Assembly: GCF_963853665.1 (NCBI RefSeq)
Contig: NZ_OY970459.1
Coordinates: 1,550,001 to 1,614,000 of the forward strand
Reading direction: 5' to 3'
Length of the DNA stretch: 64,000 bases
Source: Mycobacterium decipiens
GTDB taxonomy: Bacteria > Actinomycetota > Actinomycetes > Mycobacteriales > Mycobacteriaceae
Position numbers and translations under genes: made by a program. This document shows, piece by piece, positions 33,403-42,187 of this stretch; position 1 is the first letter of the stretch; the number at the start of each line of letters is the position of its first letter. The notes below the pieces were generated by a model. That model did not search any database. It was given only the letters and a program-made list of their open reading frames with translations, and had not been told where the DNA came from.

Positions 33403-34536
33403 ATGACCAGTAGTCTGCCTGGCGCGGCAGACCTCCATCTCGGAGCGAACCGCCCGCCCATCAGGTGGACACGGCGCGTGCAGAGCAGCGTCGTCAATGT
33501 CGGCGTCAAAGTCATTCCGTGGATCCCGACGCCGGCCAAACGGATCCTGTCGGCCGGCCGATCGGTCACCATCGACGGCAATACGCTTGACCCGACACTG
33601 CAGCTGATGTTGGCGACTTCGCGGGTCTTCGGGGTGGACGGCCTGGCCGTCGACGACGACGTCATGGCCTCGCGCGCGCACATGCGCGCGATATGCGAGG
33701 CGATGCCCGGTCCGCAGATTCACGTCGACGTGACCGACCTGTCGATACCCGGACCGGCCGGTGAGATCCCGGCGCGGCACTACCGCCCGACCGGCGGTGT
33801 GGCTGCACCGTTGCTGGTCTTCTACCACGGCGGTGGCTGGACGGTCGGCGATCTGGATACCCATGACGCACTGTGCCGGTTGACCTGCCGCGATGGCGAC
33901 ATCCACGTACTGTCGATCGACTACCGGTTGGCTCCCGAGAATCCGGCTCCGGCCGCGGTTGAGGACGCTTATGCGGCTTTTGTATGGGTCTATGAGCACG
34001 CCTGCGATGAGTTCGGCGCGCTCCCCGGGCGGGTCGCGGTGGGCGGGGACAGCGCGGGCGGCAACCTGGCGGCCGTGGTGTGTCAGCTGGCACGCGACAA
34101 GGCTCGCCACGAGGGCGGCCCCACCCCGGTGCTGCAGTGGCTCCTGTATCCAAGGACCGACTTCACCGCGCAGACCCGGTCGATGGGCCTGTTCGCCAAT
34201 GGTTTTCTGCTGACCAAGCGGGACATCGATTGGTTCCACGCGCAATACCTCAGGGATTCCGATGTCGATCCGGCGGATTCGCGGCTGTCGCCGTTGCTGG
34301 CCGAATCGTTGTCCGGGCTGGCGCCGGCGCTCATTGCGGTCGCGGGTTTCGACCCCTTGCGTGACGAAGGCGAAAGCTACGCGTCGGCGCTGCGGGCCGC
34401 GGGGACCGCGGTGGACTTGCGCTACCTGGGTTCGCTGACGCATGGCTTCCTCAACCTGTTTCAGCTTGGGGGAGGCAGTGCTGCCGGGACCAACGAGCTG
34501 ATCTCGGCGCTGCGTGCGCACCTCAGCCGGGTCTGA
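33403..34536 (+). CDS. lipN: Esterase/lipase LipN, hormone-sensitive lipase family
   Basis: LipN is an alpha/beta-hydrolase of the HSL (GDXG) family acting on short- and medium-chain esters. It has 377 residues against 376 in Rv2970c. The oxyanion motif HGGGW, the nucleophile motif GDSAGGN, the acid in DPLRDEGESY and the catalytic His in LTHGFLNLFQ are present. There is no signal peptide. ATG 33403 has AGGGGGC about 6 bases upstream. The gap of about 200 bases before it, after the reductase relic, should hold the promoter. Confidence 0.93.
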   Translation: MTSSLPGAADLHLGANRPPIRWTRRVQSSVVNVGVKVIPWIPTPAKRILSAGRSVTIDGNTLDPTLQLMLATSRVFGVDGLAVDDDVMASRAHMRAICEAMPGPQIHVDVTDLSIPGPAGEIPARHYRPTGGVAAPLLVFYHGGGWTVGDLDTHDALCRLTCRDGDIHVLSIDYRLAPENPAPAAVEDAYAAFVWVYEHACDEFGALPGRVAVGGDSAGGNLAAVVCQLARDKARHEGGPTPVLQWLLYPRTDFTAQTRSMGLFANGFLLTKRDIDWFHAQYLRDSDVDPADSRLSPLLAESLSGLAPALIAVAGFDPLRDEGESYASALRAAGTAVDLRYLGSLTHGFLNLFQLGGGSAAGTNELISALRAHLSRV

Positions 34537-34665
34537 GTCGCTGTCAACGCCGGCCTACCCGGCGGCGGGCTGACCCGTTGGTGCCCGCCGGTACGCTAGA
34601 GGCGCCGTCGCCCGACTGTGGTCGGGGCAAGCCGACCAATCGAGCAGGTAAGGACCAGCGAAACT

Positions 34666-35430
34666 GTGGCCGACAAACCCAAACGCCCGCGATTCGATCT
34701 GAAGTCCGCCGACGGCAACTTCGGTCGGCTAATCCAAATCGGTGGCACCGCCATCGTCGTCATTTTCGCCGTTGCCCTGGTCTTCTACATCGTGACGTCG
34801 CAACACGACAAAAAGGGTGGTGTCGCGGGCCCGGGCGATGCGGTACGGGTGGCGTCCAGCAAGCTGGTCACTCAGCCCGGAAGTAGTAACCCCAAGGCCG
34901 TGCTGTCCTTCTACGAGGATTTCCTGTGCCCCGCGTGCGGCATCTTCGAGCGCGGTTTCGGGCCAACCGTCTCAAAGCTGATCGACATCGGCGCCGTCGC
35001 GGCCGATTACACGATGGTGGCCATCCTCGATAGCCCAAGCAACCAGCACTATTCGTCGCGAGCGGCGGCGGCGGCCTATTGCGTCGCCGACGAATCTATC
35101 GAGGCGTTCCGCCGCTTCCATTCCGCCCTGTTCAGCAAGGAAATCCAACCTCCCGAGATCGGCAAGGACTTCCCCAACAACGCGCGGTTGATCGAACTCG
35201 CTCGCGAATCCGGGGTAGTGGGTAAGGTGCCCGACTGCATCAACAGTGGCAAGTACATCGAAAAGGTGGACGGGCTGGCGGCGGCCACAAACGTGCACGC
35301 GACCCCGACGGTCCGGATCAATGGCACCGAGTACGAGTGGTCGACACCGGACGCGCTGGTCGCCAAGATCAAAGAAATCGTGGGCAATGTGCCGGGCATT
35401 GACTCGGCTGCAGCTACCGCGACATCCTGA
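34666..35430 (+). CDS. DsbA-like thiol-disulfide oxidoreductase, membrane-anchored
   Basis: This is a 254-residue protein with a cytoplasmic stub, one membrane segment (IVVIFAVALVFYIVTS, about residues 28-45) and an extracytoplasmic thioredoxin-fold domain with the redox motif CPAC (FLCPACGIFE). The cis-Pro-like segment is HATPTVRING. It corresponds to Rv2969c, the essential DsbA partner of VKOR, which introduces disulfides into exported proteins. I chose GTG 34666 by homology; AGGTAAGGA lies about 12 bases upstream. The VKOR gene starts five bases after the stop. Confidence 0.92.
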   Translation: MADKPKRPRFDLKSADGNFGRLIQIGGTAIVVIFAVALVFYIVTSQHDKKGGVAGPGDAVRVASSKLVTQPGSSNPKAVLSFYEDFLCPACGIFERGFGPTVSKLIDIGAVAADYTMVAILDSPSNQHYSSRAAAAAYCVADESIEAFRRFHSALFSKEIQPPEIGKDFPNNARLIELARESGVVGKVPDCINSGKYIEKVDGLAAATNVHATPTVRINGTEYEWSTPDALVAKIKEIVGNVPGIDSAAATATS

Positions 35431-35435
35431 CCATT

Positions 35436-36074
35436 GTGGTCCCAGCTCAACCTGCCGAGCGATCCGGCGACAGGGCCCCGGCCGCTGTGGGTGAAGTTCG
35501 GGTGCCGGTGTCGAGCGCGTGGTGGGTGCTGATCGGTGGTGTGATCGGGCTGCTTGCCTCGACGGCGCTGATGGTGGAGAAGATCAGGATTCTGCTCGAC
35601 CCGGCCTATGTGCCGTTGTGCAATGTCAACCCAATAGTGTCGTGCGGCTCGGTGATGACCACACCGCAGGCGTCGCTGCTGGGGTTTCCCAACCCGCTGG
35701 TCGGCGTTGCGGGTTTCACCGTGGTGGTGGTCACCGGTGTGTTGGCGGTGGCGAAAGTGCCGCTGCCCCGGTGGTATTGGATGGGTTTAGCGGCCGGGAT
35801 CCTGGCGGGCGTGGCGTTCGTGCATTGGCTGGCATTTCAGAGCCTGTACCGAATCGGGGCATTGTGCCCATATTGCATGGTGGTCTGGGCGGCCATCGTC
35901 ACACTGCTGGTCGTGGTCGCGTCCATCCTTTTCGGTCCGGCGGCCCAAAACCGGGAACGCGCTGCGGCGCGGCTGCTCTACCAATGGCGTTGGTCACTGG
36001 CCACGCTCTGGTTCACGACGATATTTCTGCTCATCATGGTCCGCTTCTGGGACTATTGGTCGACGCTCATCTGA
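35436..36074 (+). CDS. Vitamin K epoxide reductase-family disulfide generator
   Basis: This is a 212-residue integral membrane protein (Rv2968c type) that re-oxidises the DsbA-like partner using menaquinone. The four conserved cysteines are visible as the loop pair around CNVNPIVSCGSV and the active-site CPYC. There are five likely membrane segments, from WWVLIGGVIGLLASTALMV to LATLWFTTIFLLIMVRF. The start is GTG 35436. With the preceding gene it forms the complete oxidative folding pair, as in M. tuberculosis. pca follows 24 bases later. Confidence 0.93.
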   Translation: MVPAQPAERSGDRAPAAVGEVRVPVSSAWWVLIGGVIGLLASTALMVEKIRILLDPAYVPLCNVNPIVSCGSVMTTPQASLLGFPNPLVGVAGFTVVVVTGVLAVAKVPLPRWYWMGLAAGILAGVAFVHWLAFQSLYRIGALCPYCMVVWAAIVTLLVVVASILFGPAAQNRERAAARLLYQWRWSLATLWFTTIFLLIMVRFWDYWSTLI

Positions 36075-36098
36075 GCTGTCCTGGTAAGGGAGCCACGT

Positions 36099-39000
36099 GT
36101 GATTTCTAAGGTGCTCGTCGCCAATCGCGGGGAGATCGCGATCCGGGCCTTCCGGGCCGCCTACGAACTGGGTGTCGGCACAGTGGCCGTGTATGCGTAC
36201 GAGGATCGCAATTCGCAGCATCGTCTCAAGGCGGACGAGTCTTACCAGATCGGCGACATCGGTCATCCGGTGCGCGCGTACCTGTCGGTTGACGAGATCG
36301 TCGCGACGGCCCTTCGGGCCGGTGCCGATGCCGTCTATCCCGGCTACGGGTTTCTGTCGGAGAACCCGGACCTGGCTGCGGCGTGCGCGGCCGCGGGCAT
36401 CACATTCGTCGGGCCCAGCGCGGAAGTGCTTGAGCTGACTGGAAATAAGTCTCGCGCGATCGCCGCGGCTCGCGAAGCGGGGCTGCCCGTGCTCACGTCT
36501 TCAGCGCCGTCGGCCTCGGTCGACGAACTGGTGGCGGGCCTAACGTCCGGACGGACCGGGATGTCGTTTCCGTTGTTCGTCAAGGCGGTTGCGGGTGGTG
36601 GCGGCCGTGGCATGCGCCGTGTCGACGATATCGCGGCGCTACCTGAGGCGATCGAAGCCGCCAGCCGGGAAGCCGAGTCGGCGTTCGGGGACCCGACGGT
36701 CTATCTCGAACAGGCGGTGATCAACCCACGCCATATCGAGGTGCAGATTCTGGCGGACAACCTCGGCGACGTGATCCATCTCTACGAGCGCGACTGCAGC
36801 GTTCAGCGTCGCCATCAGAAGGTCATCGAACTGGCGCCCGCGCCGGACCTGGACGCCGAGTTGCGGTACAAGATGTGCGTCGATGCGGTCGCCTTCGCCC
36901 GCCATATCGGCTACGGTTGCGCGGGCACCGTCGAGTTTCTGCTGGACGAGCGCGGTGAGTACGTCTTCATCGAGATGAATCCACGGATTCAGGTGGAGCA
37001 CACGGTCACCGAGGAGATCACCGACGTCGACCTGGTCGCCAGCCAGCTGCGTATCGCCGCCGGGGAGACGCTCGAGCAGCTGGGCCTGCGGCAGGAGGCC
37101 ATCCGGCCGCACGGCGCCGCACTGCAGTGCCGGATCACCACCGAGGATCCGGCCAACGGCTTCCGGCCGGACACCGGCCGGATCAGCGCGCTTCGCACCC
37201 CCGGCGGTGCCGGTATCCGCTTGGACGGCAGCACCAACCTGGGCGCGGAGATCAGTGCGCACTTCGACTCGATGCTGGTCAAGCTGACCTGCCGGGGCCG
37301 TGACTTTCCGACGGCGGTCAACCGTGCGCGCCGGGCGATCGCGGAGTTTCGGATTCGCGGGGTGTCGACGAATATCCCGTTCCTGCAAGCGGTCCTGGAT
37401 GACCCGGACTTCCAGACAGGTCGGATCAACACGTCGTTCATCGACCAACGACCGCAGCTGCTGACCGCACGCGCCTCAGCCGACCGCGGCACCAAAATCC
37501 TCAACTACCTGGCCGATATCACCGTCAACCAACCGCACGGCTCGCGTCCGTCAAAGGTATACCCACACGACAAGCTGCCCGATGTCGATCTGCAGGCCGC
37601 ACCCCCGCCCGGTTCTAAACAGCGACTAGTTGAGTTGGGGCCGGAGGGCTTTGCGCGTTGGCTGCGGGAGTCGACGGCGGTGCGGGTCACGGATACGACG
37701 TTCCGGGATGCACACCAGTCGCTGCTGGCGACCCGAGTACGCACCAGCGGACTGTCGCGGGTGGCACCGTATCTCGCGCGGACCATGCCGCAACTGCTGT
37801 CTGTGGAGTGTTGGGGCGGTGCGACCTACGATGTAGCGCTGCGCTTCCTCAAGGAAGATCCCTGGGAACGGCTGGCCACGCTGCGTGCGGCGATGCCCAA
37901 TATCTGCCTGCAGATGCTGCTGCGCGGCCGCAATACCGTGGGGTACACGCCGTACCCGGAAATGGTCACATCGGCGTTCGTCCAAGAGGCAACGGCAACC
38001 GGTATCGACATCTTTCGTATCTTCGATGCACTCAACAACCTTGAGTCGATGCGCCCGGCGATCGACGCAGTACGCGAAACAGGTTCTGCAATAGCAGAAG
38101 TCGCGATGTGCTACACGGGCGATCTATCTGACCCGGGTGAGCAACTATATACACTGGACTACTACCTGAAATTGGCTGAACAAATCGTGGACGCCGGCGC
38201 CCATGTGCTGGCCATCAAGGATATGGCCGGGCTGTTGCGCGCCCCGGCCGCGCGCCAGCTGGTTGGCGCGCTGCGCAGCCGGTTCGACCTGCCCGTTCAC
38301 GTGCACACCCATGACACACCGGGTGGCCAGCTGGCCAGCTATGTGGCTGCTTGGCGCGCCGGGGCCGACGCCGTGGACGGCGCCGCCGCGCCGCTGGCGG
38401 GAACCACTAGCCAGCCCGCGCTGAGTTCGATCGTCGCCGCCGCTGCACACACTGAGTACGACACCGGGTTGTCGCTTTCGGCGGTATGCGCCCTGGAGCC
38501 GTACTGGGAGGCATTGCGAAAAGTGTATGGGCCGTTCGAATCCGGGCTTCCGGGGCCGACGGGGCGCGTCTACCATCACGAGATTCCAGGCGGTCAATTG
38601 TCCAACTTGCGACAGCAGGCGATCGCGCTGGGGCTGGGAGATCGATTCGAAGAAATCGAAGAAGCCTATGCCGGCGCCAACCGAGTGTTGGGCCGGGTGG
38701 TCAAGGTCACGCCGACGTCCAAGGTGGTCGGCGATCTGGCGCTGGCGCTGGTCGGCGCGGGTGTCAGTGCCGACGAATTCGCCTCCGAACCAGCGCGATT
38801 CGACATTCCGGATTCGGTGCTCGGATTCCTGCGGGGCGAGCTGGGTGATCCGCCGGGTGGGTGGCCCGAACCGCTACGCACCGCGGCGTTGGCCGGTCGC
38901 GGGGCGGCTAGGCCCACTGAGCAATTGACGGCGGAGGACGAAATTGCCCTGTCGTCGGCCGGGCCAAAGCGTCAGGCCACTCTGAACAGGCTGTTATTTC

Positions 39001-39494
39001 CCGGTCCGACAAAAGAATTCGAGGAGCACCGGGAAGTCTACGGCGACACGTCGCAATTGTCGGCCAACCAGTTCTTCTATGGTCTGCGTCAGGGTGAAGA
39101 GCACCGGGTGATGCTGGAGCGTGGGGTGGAGCTGTTGATCGGGCTGGAGGCGATCTCCGAGCCCGACGAACGCGGCATGCGAACGGTGATGTGCATCATC
39201 AACGGGCAGCTGCGGCCGGTGTTGGTGCGCGACCGCAGCATTGCCAGCGCGGTTCCCGCCGCCGAGAAGGCCGACCGCGGCAATCCGGGACACATCGCCG
39301 CACCGTTTGCCGGAGTTGTCACGGTCGGCGTGTCCGTCGGCGACCAGGTCAGCGCCGGGCAAACCATCGCCACCATTGAGGCGATGAAGATGGAAGCCCC
39401 GATCACCGCACCCAACGATGGCACCGTGGAGCGGGTGGCGGTGTCGGACACCGCCCAGGTGGAGGGGGGAGACCTGCTGGTGGTGGTGAGCTGA
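36099..39494 (+). CDS. pca: Pyruvate carboxylase
   Basis: This enzyme carboxylates pyruvate to oxaloacetate using biotin and ATP, an anaplerotic step. It has 1131 residues. The biotin carboxylase part (1-450) includes VKAVAGGGGRGMR and the EMNPRIQVEHTVTEEI segment. The carboxyltransferase part (about 530-1000) includes DTTFRDAHQSLLATRVRT and the metal ligands in HVHTHDTPGG. The C-terminal biotinyl domain has EAMKMEAPI with the biotin Lys at residue 1097. The start is GTG 36099 (VISKVLVANRGEIA). rsmD and coaD follow, each preceded by a MIRU-type repeat. Confidence 0.96.
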   Translation: MISKVLVANRGEIAIRAFRAAYELGVGTVAVYAYEDRNSQHRLKADESYQIGDIGHPVRAYLSVDEIVATALRAGADAVYPGYGFLSENPDLAAACAAAGITFVGPSAEVLELTGNKSRAIAAAREAGLPVLTSSAPSASVDELVAGLTSGRTGMSFPLFVKAVAGGGGRGMRRVDDIAALPEAIEAASREAESAFGDPTVYLEQAVINPRHIEVQILADNLGDVIHLYERDCSVQRRHQKVIELAPAPDLDAELRYKMCVDAVAFARHIGYGCAGTVEFLLDERGEYVFIEMNPRIQVEHTVTEEITDVDLVASQLRIAAGETLEQLGLRQEAIRPHGAALQCRITTEDPANGFRPDTGRISALRTPGGAGIRLDGSTNLGAEISAHFDSMLVKLTCRGRDFPTAVNRARRAIAEFRIRGVSTNIPFLQAVLDDPDFQTGRINTSFIDQRPQLLTARASADRGTKILNYLADITVNQPHGSRPSKVYPHDKLPDVDLQAAPPPGSKQRLVELGPEGFARWLRESTAVRVTDTTFRDAHQSLLATRVRTSGLSRVAPYLARTMPQLLSVECWGGATYDVALRFLKEDPWERLATLRAAMPNICLQMLLRGRNTVGYTPYPEMVTSAFVQEATATGIDIFRIFDALNNLESMRPAIDAVRETGSAIAEVAMCYTGDLSDPGEQLYTLDYYLKLAEQIVDAGAHVLAIKDMAGLLRAPAARQLVGALRSRFDLPVHVHTHDTPGGQLASYVAAWRAGADAVDGAAAPLAGTTSQPALSSIVAAAAHTEYDTGLSLSAVCALEPYWEALRKVYGPFESGLPGPTGRVYHHEIPGGQLSNLRQQAIALGLGDRFEEIEEAYAGANRVLGRVVKVTPTSKVVGDLALALVGAGVSADEFASEPARFDIPDSVLGFLRGELGDPPGGWPEPLRTAALAGRGAARPTEQLTAEDEIALSSAGPKRQATLNRLLFPGPTKEFEEHREVYGDTSQLSANQFFYGLRQGEEHRVMLERGVELLIGLEAISEPDERGMRTVMCIINGQLRPVLVRDRSIASAVPAAEKADRGNPGHIAAPFAGVVTVGVSVGDQVSAGQTIATIEAMKMEAPITAPNDGTVERVAVSDTAQVEGGDLLVVVS

Positions 39495-39496
39495 GG

Positions 39497-39542
39497 GCGC
39501 CGGCGACGATGCAAAGCGAAGCGATGGGGAGGAGCGGCGCAC
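39497..39542 (+). repeat. MIRU-type repeat between pca and rsmD
   Basis: This is one unit of about 46 bases, GCGCCGGCGACGATGCAAAG followed by CGAAGCGATGGGGAGGAGCGGCGCAC, homologous to the copies at 40121-40244 and to the mycobacterial interspersed repetitive units. It fills the whole gap between the pca stop and the rsmD TTG. Its GGAGGAG, 8 bases before the TTG, is the rsmD ribosome-binding site. Confidence 0.85.
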
Positions 39543-40097
39543 TTGACCCGGATCATCGGCGGCGTCGCCGGCGGTCGGCGCATTGCCGTGGCGTCGCGGG
39601 GCACTAGACCGACCACGGATCGGGTGCGCGAGTCGCTGTTCAACATTGTGACCGCGCGGCGGGATCTGACCGGGCTGGCGGTGTTGGACCTCTATGCGGG
39701 TTCCGGTGCTCTCGGGCTGGAAGCGCTGTCACGTGGGGCGGCGTCCGCGCTGTTCGTCGAGTCCGACCAGCGCAGCGCGGCCGTCATTGCCCGCAACATC
39801 GCGGCCTTGGGTCTGGCCGGTGCGACACTGCGCCGGGGCGCGGTGGCGGCCGTCATCGCGGCCGGGACCCCGTCCCCGGTGGACCTGGTGCTGGCCGACC
39901 CGCCCTACGACGTCGACTCCGCCGACGTTGACGCCATTCTGGCCGCGCTGGGCACCCACGGCTGGACGCGCGCGGCAACAGTGGCGGTCGTGGAGCGTGC
40001 GGTCACCAGCGCGCCGTTGACCTGGCCGGCGGGCTGGCGCCGATGGCGGCCTCGCGTGTACGGCGACACCCGGCTGGAGATGGCCGAACAGGACTGA
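39543..40097 (+). CDS. rsmD: 16S rRNA (guanine966-N2)-methyltransferase
   Basis: RsmD methylates G966 in the 16S rRNA P-site region. It has 184 residues. The SAM-binding motif is [20 protein letters not shown] near residue 45, and the catalytic N6/N2-methyltransferase motif IV is [15 protein letters not shown] 39543 is the start: it begins the conserved [13 protein letters not shown] segment and has a MIRU-derived GGAGGAG eight bases upstream. coaD follows after two more MIRU copies. Confidence 0.92.
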   Translation: MTRIIGGVAGGRRIAVASRGTRPTTDRVRESLFNIVTARRDLTGLAVLDLYAGSGALGLEALSRGAASALFVESDQRSAAVIARNIAALGLAGATLRRGAVAAVIAAGTPSPVDLVLADPPYDVDSADVDAILAALGTHGWTRAATVAVVERAVTSAPLTWPAGWRRWRPRVYGDTRLEMAEQD

Positions 40098-40120
40098 GCC
40101 GCCCTGCTACCGTCATCGGT

Positions 40121-40244
40121 CATGACCGCCGGCGACGATGCAGAGCGAAGCGATGAGGAGGAGCGGCGCACATGACCGCCGGCGACGATGCAGAGCGAAG
40201 CGATGAGGCGGGGGTACCACCCGCTTGCGGGGGAGAGCGGCGCA
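40121..40244 (+). repeat. Two tandem MIRU-type units before coaD
   Basis: Unit 1 is 40121-40170 and unit 2 is 40171-40244, the latter enlarged by about 24 bases that include GGTACCACCCGCTTGCGGGG. Each unit opens with CATGACCGCCGGCGACGATG and closes with GAGCGGCGCA. Each encodes a mini-frame in the coding direction: 40122-40175 (17 residues, [17 protein letters not shown]) and 40172-40249 (25 residues, beginning [14 protein letters not shown]). The stop of the first overlaps the start of the second as ATGA, and the stop of the second overlaps the coaD ATG as ATGA. A GGAG-type site precedes each start by about 8 bases. This is the MIRU layout described for M. tuberculosis. Confidence 0.88.
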
Positions 40245-40245
40245 C

Positions 40246-40731
40246 ATGACCGGCGCGGTGTGCCCGGGGTCATTTGACCCGGTGACGTTGGGCCACGTCG
40301 ATGTTTTCGAACGCGCCGCGGCCCAGTTCGACGAGGTGGTGGTGGCCATCCTGGTCAACCCCGCCAAGAAGGGCATGTTCGACCTCGATGAGCGGATCGC
40401 GATGATCAAAGAGTCGACGACGCACCTGCCCAACTTGCGTGTTGAGGCCGGACAAGGCCTGGTGGTCGATTTCGTCAGATCCCGCGGGATGACCGCGATC
40501 GTGAAAGGGCTGCGCACCGGCACCGACTTCGAGTACGAGCTGCAGATGGCGCAGATGAACAAGCACATCGCCGGTGTGGACACCTTTTTCGTCGCGACCG
40601 CGCCGCGGTATTCGTTCGTGTCGTCATCGTTGGCCAAGGAAGTCGCGATGCTGGGTGGTGATGTGTCGGAGCTGCTGCCCGAACCGGTGAACCGCCGGTT
40701 GCGCGACAAGCTAGCAGCCGAGCGGACCTAG
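40246..40731 (+). CDS. coaD: Phosphopantetheine adenylyltransferase
   Basis: CoaD transfers AMP to 4'-phosphopantetheine in the penultimate step of CoA synthesis. It has 161 residues, the same as M. tuberculosis KdtB/CoaD. The nucleotidyltransferase (T/H)xGH motif is [17 protein letters not shown]. The C-terminal signature [21 protein letters not shown] is present. ATG 40246 has the MIRU-derived GGAGAG eight bases upstream and overlaps the stop of a repeat-encoded mini-frame. The stop codon lies within the hairpin at 40723-40753. Confidence 0.95.
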   Translation: MTGAVCPGSFDPVTLGHVDVFERAAAQFDEVVVAILVNPAKKGMFDLDERIAMIKESTTHLPNLRVEAGQGLVVDFVRSRGMTAIVKGLRTGTDFEYELQMAQMNKHIAGVDTFFVATAPRYSFVSSSLAKEVAMLGGDVSELLPEPVNRRLRDKLAAERT

Positions 40732-40753
40732 TCCTGCTTCGGGACTAGGTCCG
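40723..40753. terminator. Hairpin terminator between coaD and the small secreted protein
   Basis: A perfect 12-bp stem (CGGACCTAGTCC and its complement) has a 7-base loop. It contains the coaD stop and lies 18 bases from the stop of the convergent gene at 40772, so it may act in both directions. No T tract is present. Confidence 0.75.
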
Positions 40754-40771
40754 GTTGGGGGGTTGCGGCGA

Positions 40772-40957
40772 CTAGCTGGGGTCGAAGCACTCGTAGAACG
40801 TCTGTGTTGCGTAGTCGTAGCAGGTGTAGGTGCCGTACTCGGGCTGGTGGGTCGGGGCGGCGCTGGCGGTGCCAGCAGCGGCTCCGAAAGCCGCCAGTCC
40901 GATCGCCGAGGCCAGCAGGGACATGCCGGCGAGGGCGCGGATACGGGCAGTGATCAT
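40772..40957 (-). CDS. Small secreted cysteine-containing protein
   Basis: This 61-residue precursor has a typical Sec signal peptide (MITARIRALAGMSLLASAIGLAAFGAAAGTASA) with an Ala-x-Ala cleavage site near residue 34. It leaves a mature peptide of about 28 residues that is rich in Tyr (PEYGTYTCYDYATQTFYECFDPS). Two cysteines 11 residues apart could form a disulfide. ATG 40957 has AGAGAGG about 7 bases upstream, supporting translation. I do not recognise a family. It is convergent with coaD. Confidence 0.75.
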   Translation of the reverse strand: MITARIRALAGMSLLASAIGLAAFGAAAGTASAAPTHQPEYGTYTCYDYATQTFYECFDPS

Positions 40958-41201
40958 TGGGTACCTCTCTTTCGCATCGTTGCTGCTTGTTGGTTTGCGG
41001 CGGTGGCCGACGAGTCAAGATTGACCTCGGCCACTTGGCGGATCCTTGCCAAGTTCTTGGTCCTGGGGACTCCGCCAACGACATTTCGAACCGAACACCA
41101 ACTGATGTGTGCACAAACTCGTGGACCACGCGCTGACCGCCGGCCGATTCACCTACCGCCGACTTCCGCACGTCCCCTAGCCACCCGCGCAGCGGCCGGT
41201 G

Positions 41202-42128
41202 TCAGAACACGATGGTCTGGTTGTGGTGCACGATGACGCGGTCCTGGCAGTGCCATAGCACGGCGCGGGAAAGCACTGCGCGCTCGACGTCGGCACCGAC
41301 CCGAACTAGATCGTCGACGGTGTGATTGTGGTCGACACGAACGACGTCTTGCTCGATGATCGGCCCTTCGTCGAGCGCTTCGGTCACGTAGTGGGCGGTG
41401 GCACCGATTAGTTTGACGCCGCGCTCTCGGGCGCGTTTGTAGGGGGACGCGCCGGTGAAGGCGGGGAGGAACGAATGATGAATATTGATCAGCGGGCAGC
41501 CGATTGCGTCGAGGAAGGCCGGGCTGAGTATCTGCATGTAGCGAGCCAGCACCACCAAATCCACGTTGCCGCTTAGCAACTGAAGCTGACGCTGTTCGGC
41601 TTCCGCGCGAGTGTCACGGGTGGCCGGGATGTGTATGAACGGCACCCCGAAGGGGCGTACATGCGCGGCTAGGTCGGGATGGTTGGCGATCACCATGACA
41701 ATCGACATTTCCAGCTCGCCGCGACGGTTGCGCCACAACAAATCTAGTAAACAGTGGTCGTCCTTGGATGCCATGATTGCGACCCGCTTGGGCCTGGCGG
41801 CCTCGGTAAACCGGTAGTCGATGCCGAATTTGTCGGCCACGGTGCTGCCGAAGTCGCGTTGCAGCTCGTCGATGGCGGCCGTCAGGCCGGGCAGGTGAAA
41901 GATCGCGCGCTGTAAGAATGTTCCGCCCTCCGGCGCGGTGGAGTGCTGGTCCAGGGAAATGATGTTGGCACCGGCGCGGGCCAGGAAGGCGCTCACCGCG
42001 GCGATGATCCCCGGGCGGTCATGGCAGCGAAGCAGTAGCCGACCGATATCTGCCGGCGGCGGTGGACCGCCCGGCGGGACCGGATAGTCCGGCGCGTTCG
42101 GCGTCGGCCCCGGGGAGTGCGCGATCAT
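41202..42128 (-). CDS. purU: Formyltetrahydrofolate deformylase
   Basis: PurU hydrolyses 10-formyl-THF to formate and THF, balancing one-carbon pools. It has 308 residues (Rv2964 about 310). An N-terminal ACT domain (LLLRCHDRPGIIAAVSAFLARAGANI) is followed by a formyltransferase-like catalytic domain. The latter contains VIANHPDL, VLARYMQILS, the catalytic Asn/His segment INIHHSFLPAFTGASPY, and GATAHYVTEALDEGPII with the essential Asp. ATG 42128 is divergent from the Cdh-like gene. Confidence 0.94.
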   Translation of the reverse strand: MIAHSPGPTPNAPDYPVPPGGPPPPADIGRLLLRCHDRPGIIAAVSAFLARAGANIISLDQHSTAPEGGTFLQRAIFHLPGLTAAIDELQRDFGSTVADKFGIDYRFTEAARPKRVAIMASKDDHCLLDLLWRNRRGELEMSIVMVIANHPDLAAHVRPFGVPFIHIPATRDTRAEAEQRQLQLLSGNVDLVVLARYMQILSPAFLDAIGCPLINIHHSFLPAFTGASPYKRARERGVKLIGATAHYVTEALDEGPIIEQDVVRVDHNHTVDDLVRVGADVERAVLSRAVLWHCQDRVIVHHNQTIVF

Positions 42129-42187
42129 GGCCCCCTTTGCCCACGGGTGGAATATCCGCAGGCCAGGATACCGCCGCCGGCAGCATC

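Noticed and set aside
33196..34521. 441-codon frame antisense to lipN
   Set aside because: LipN matches its orthologue along its whole length; the antisense frame is a codon-bias artefact.
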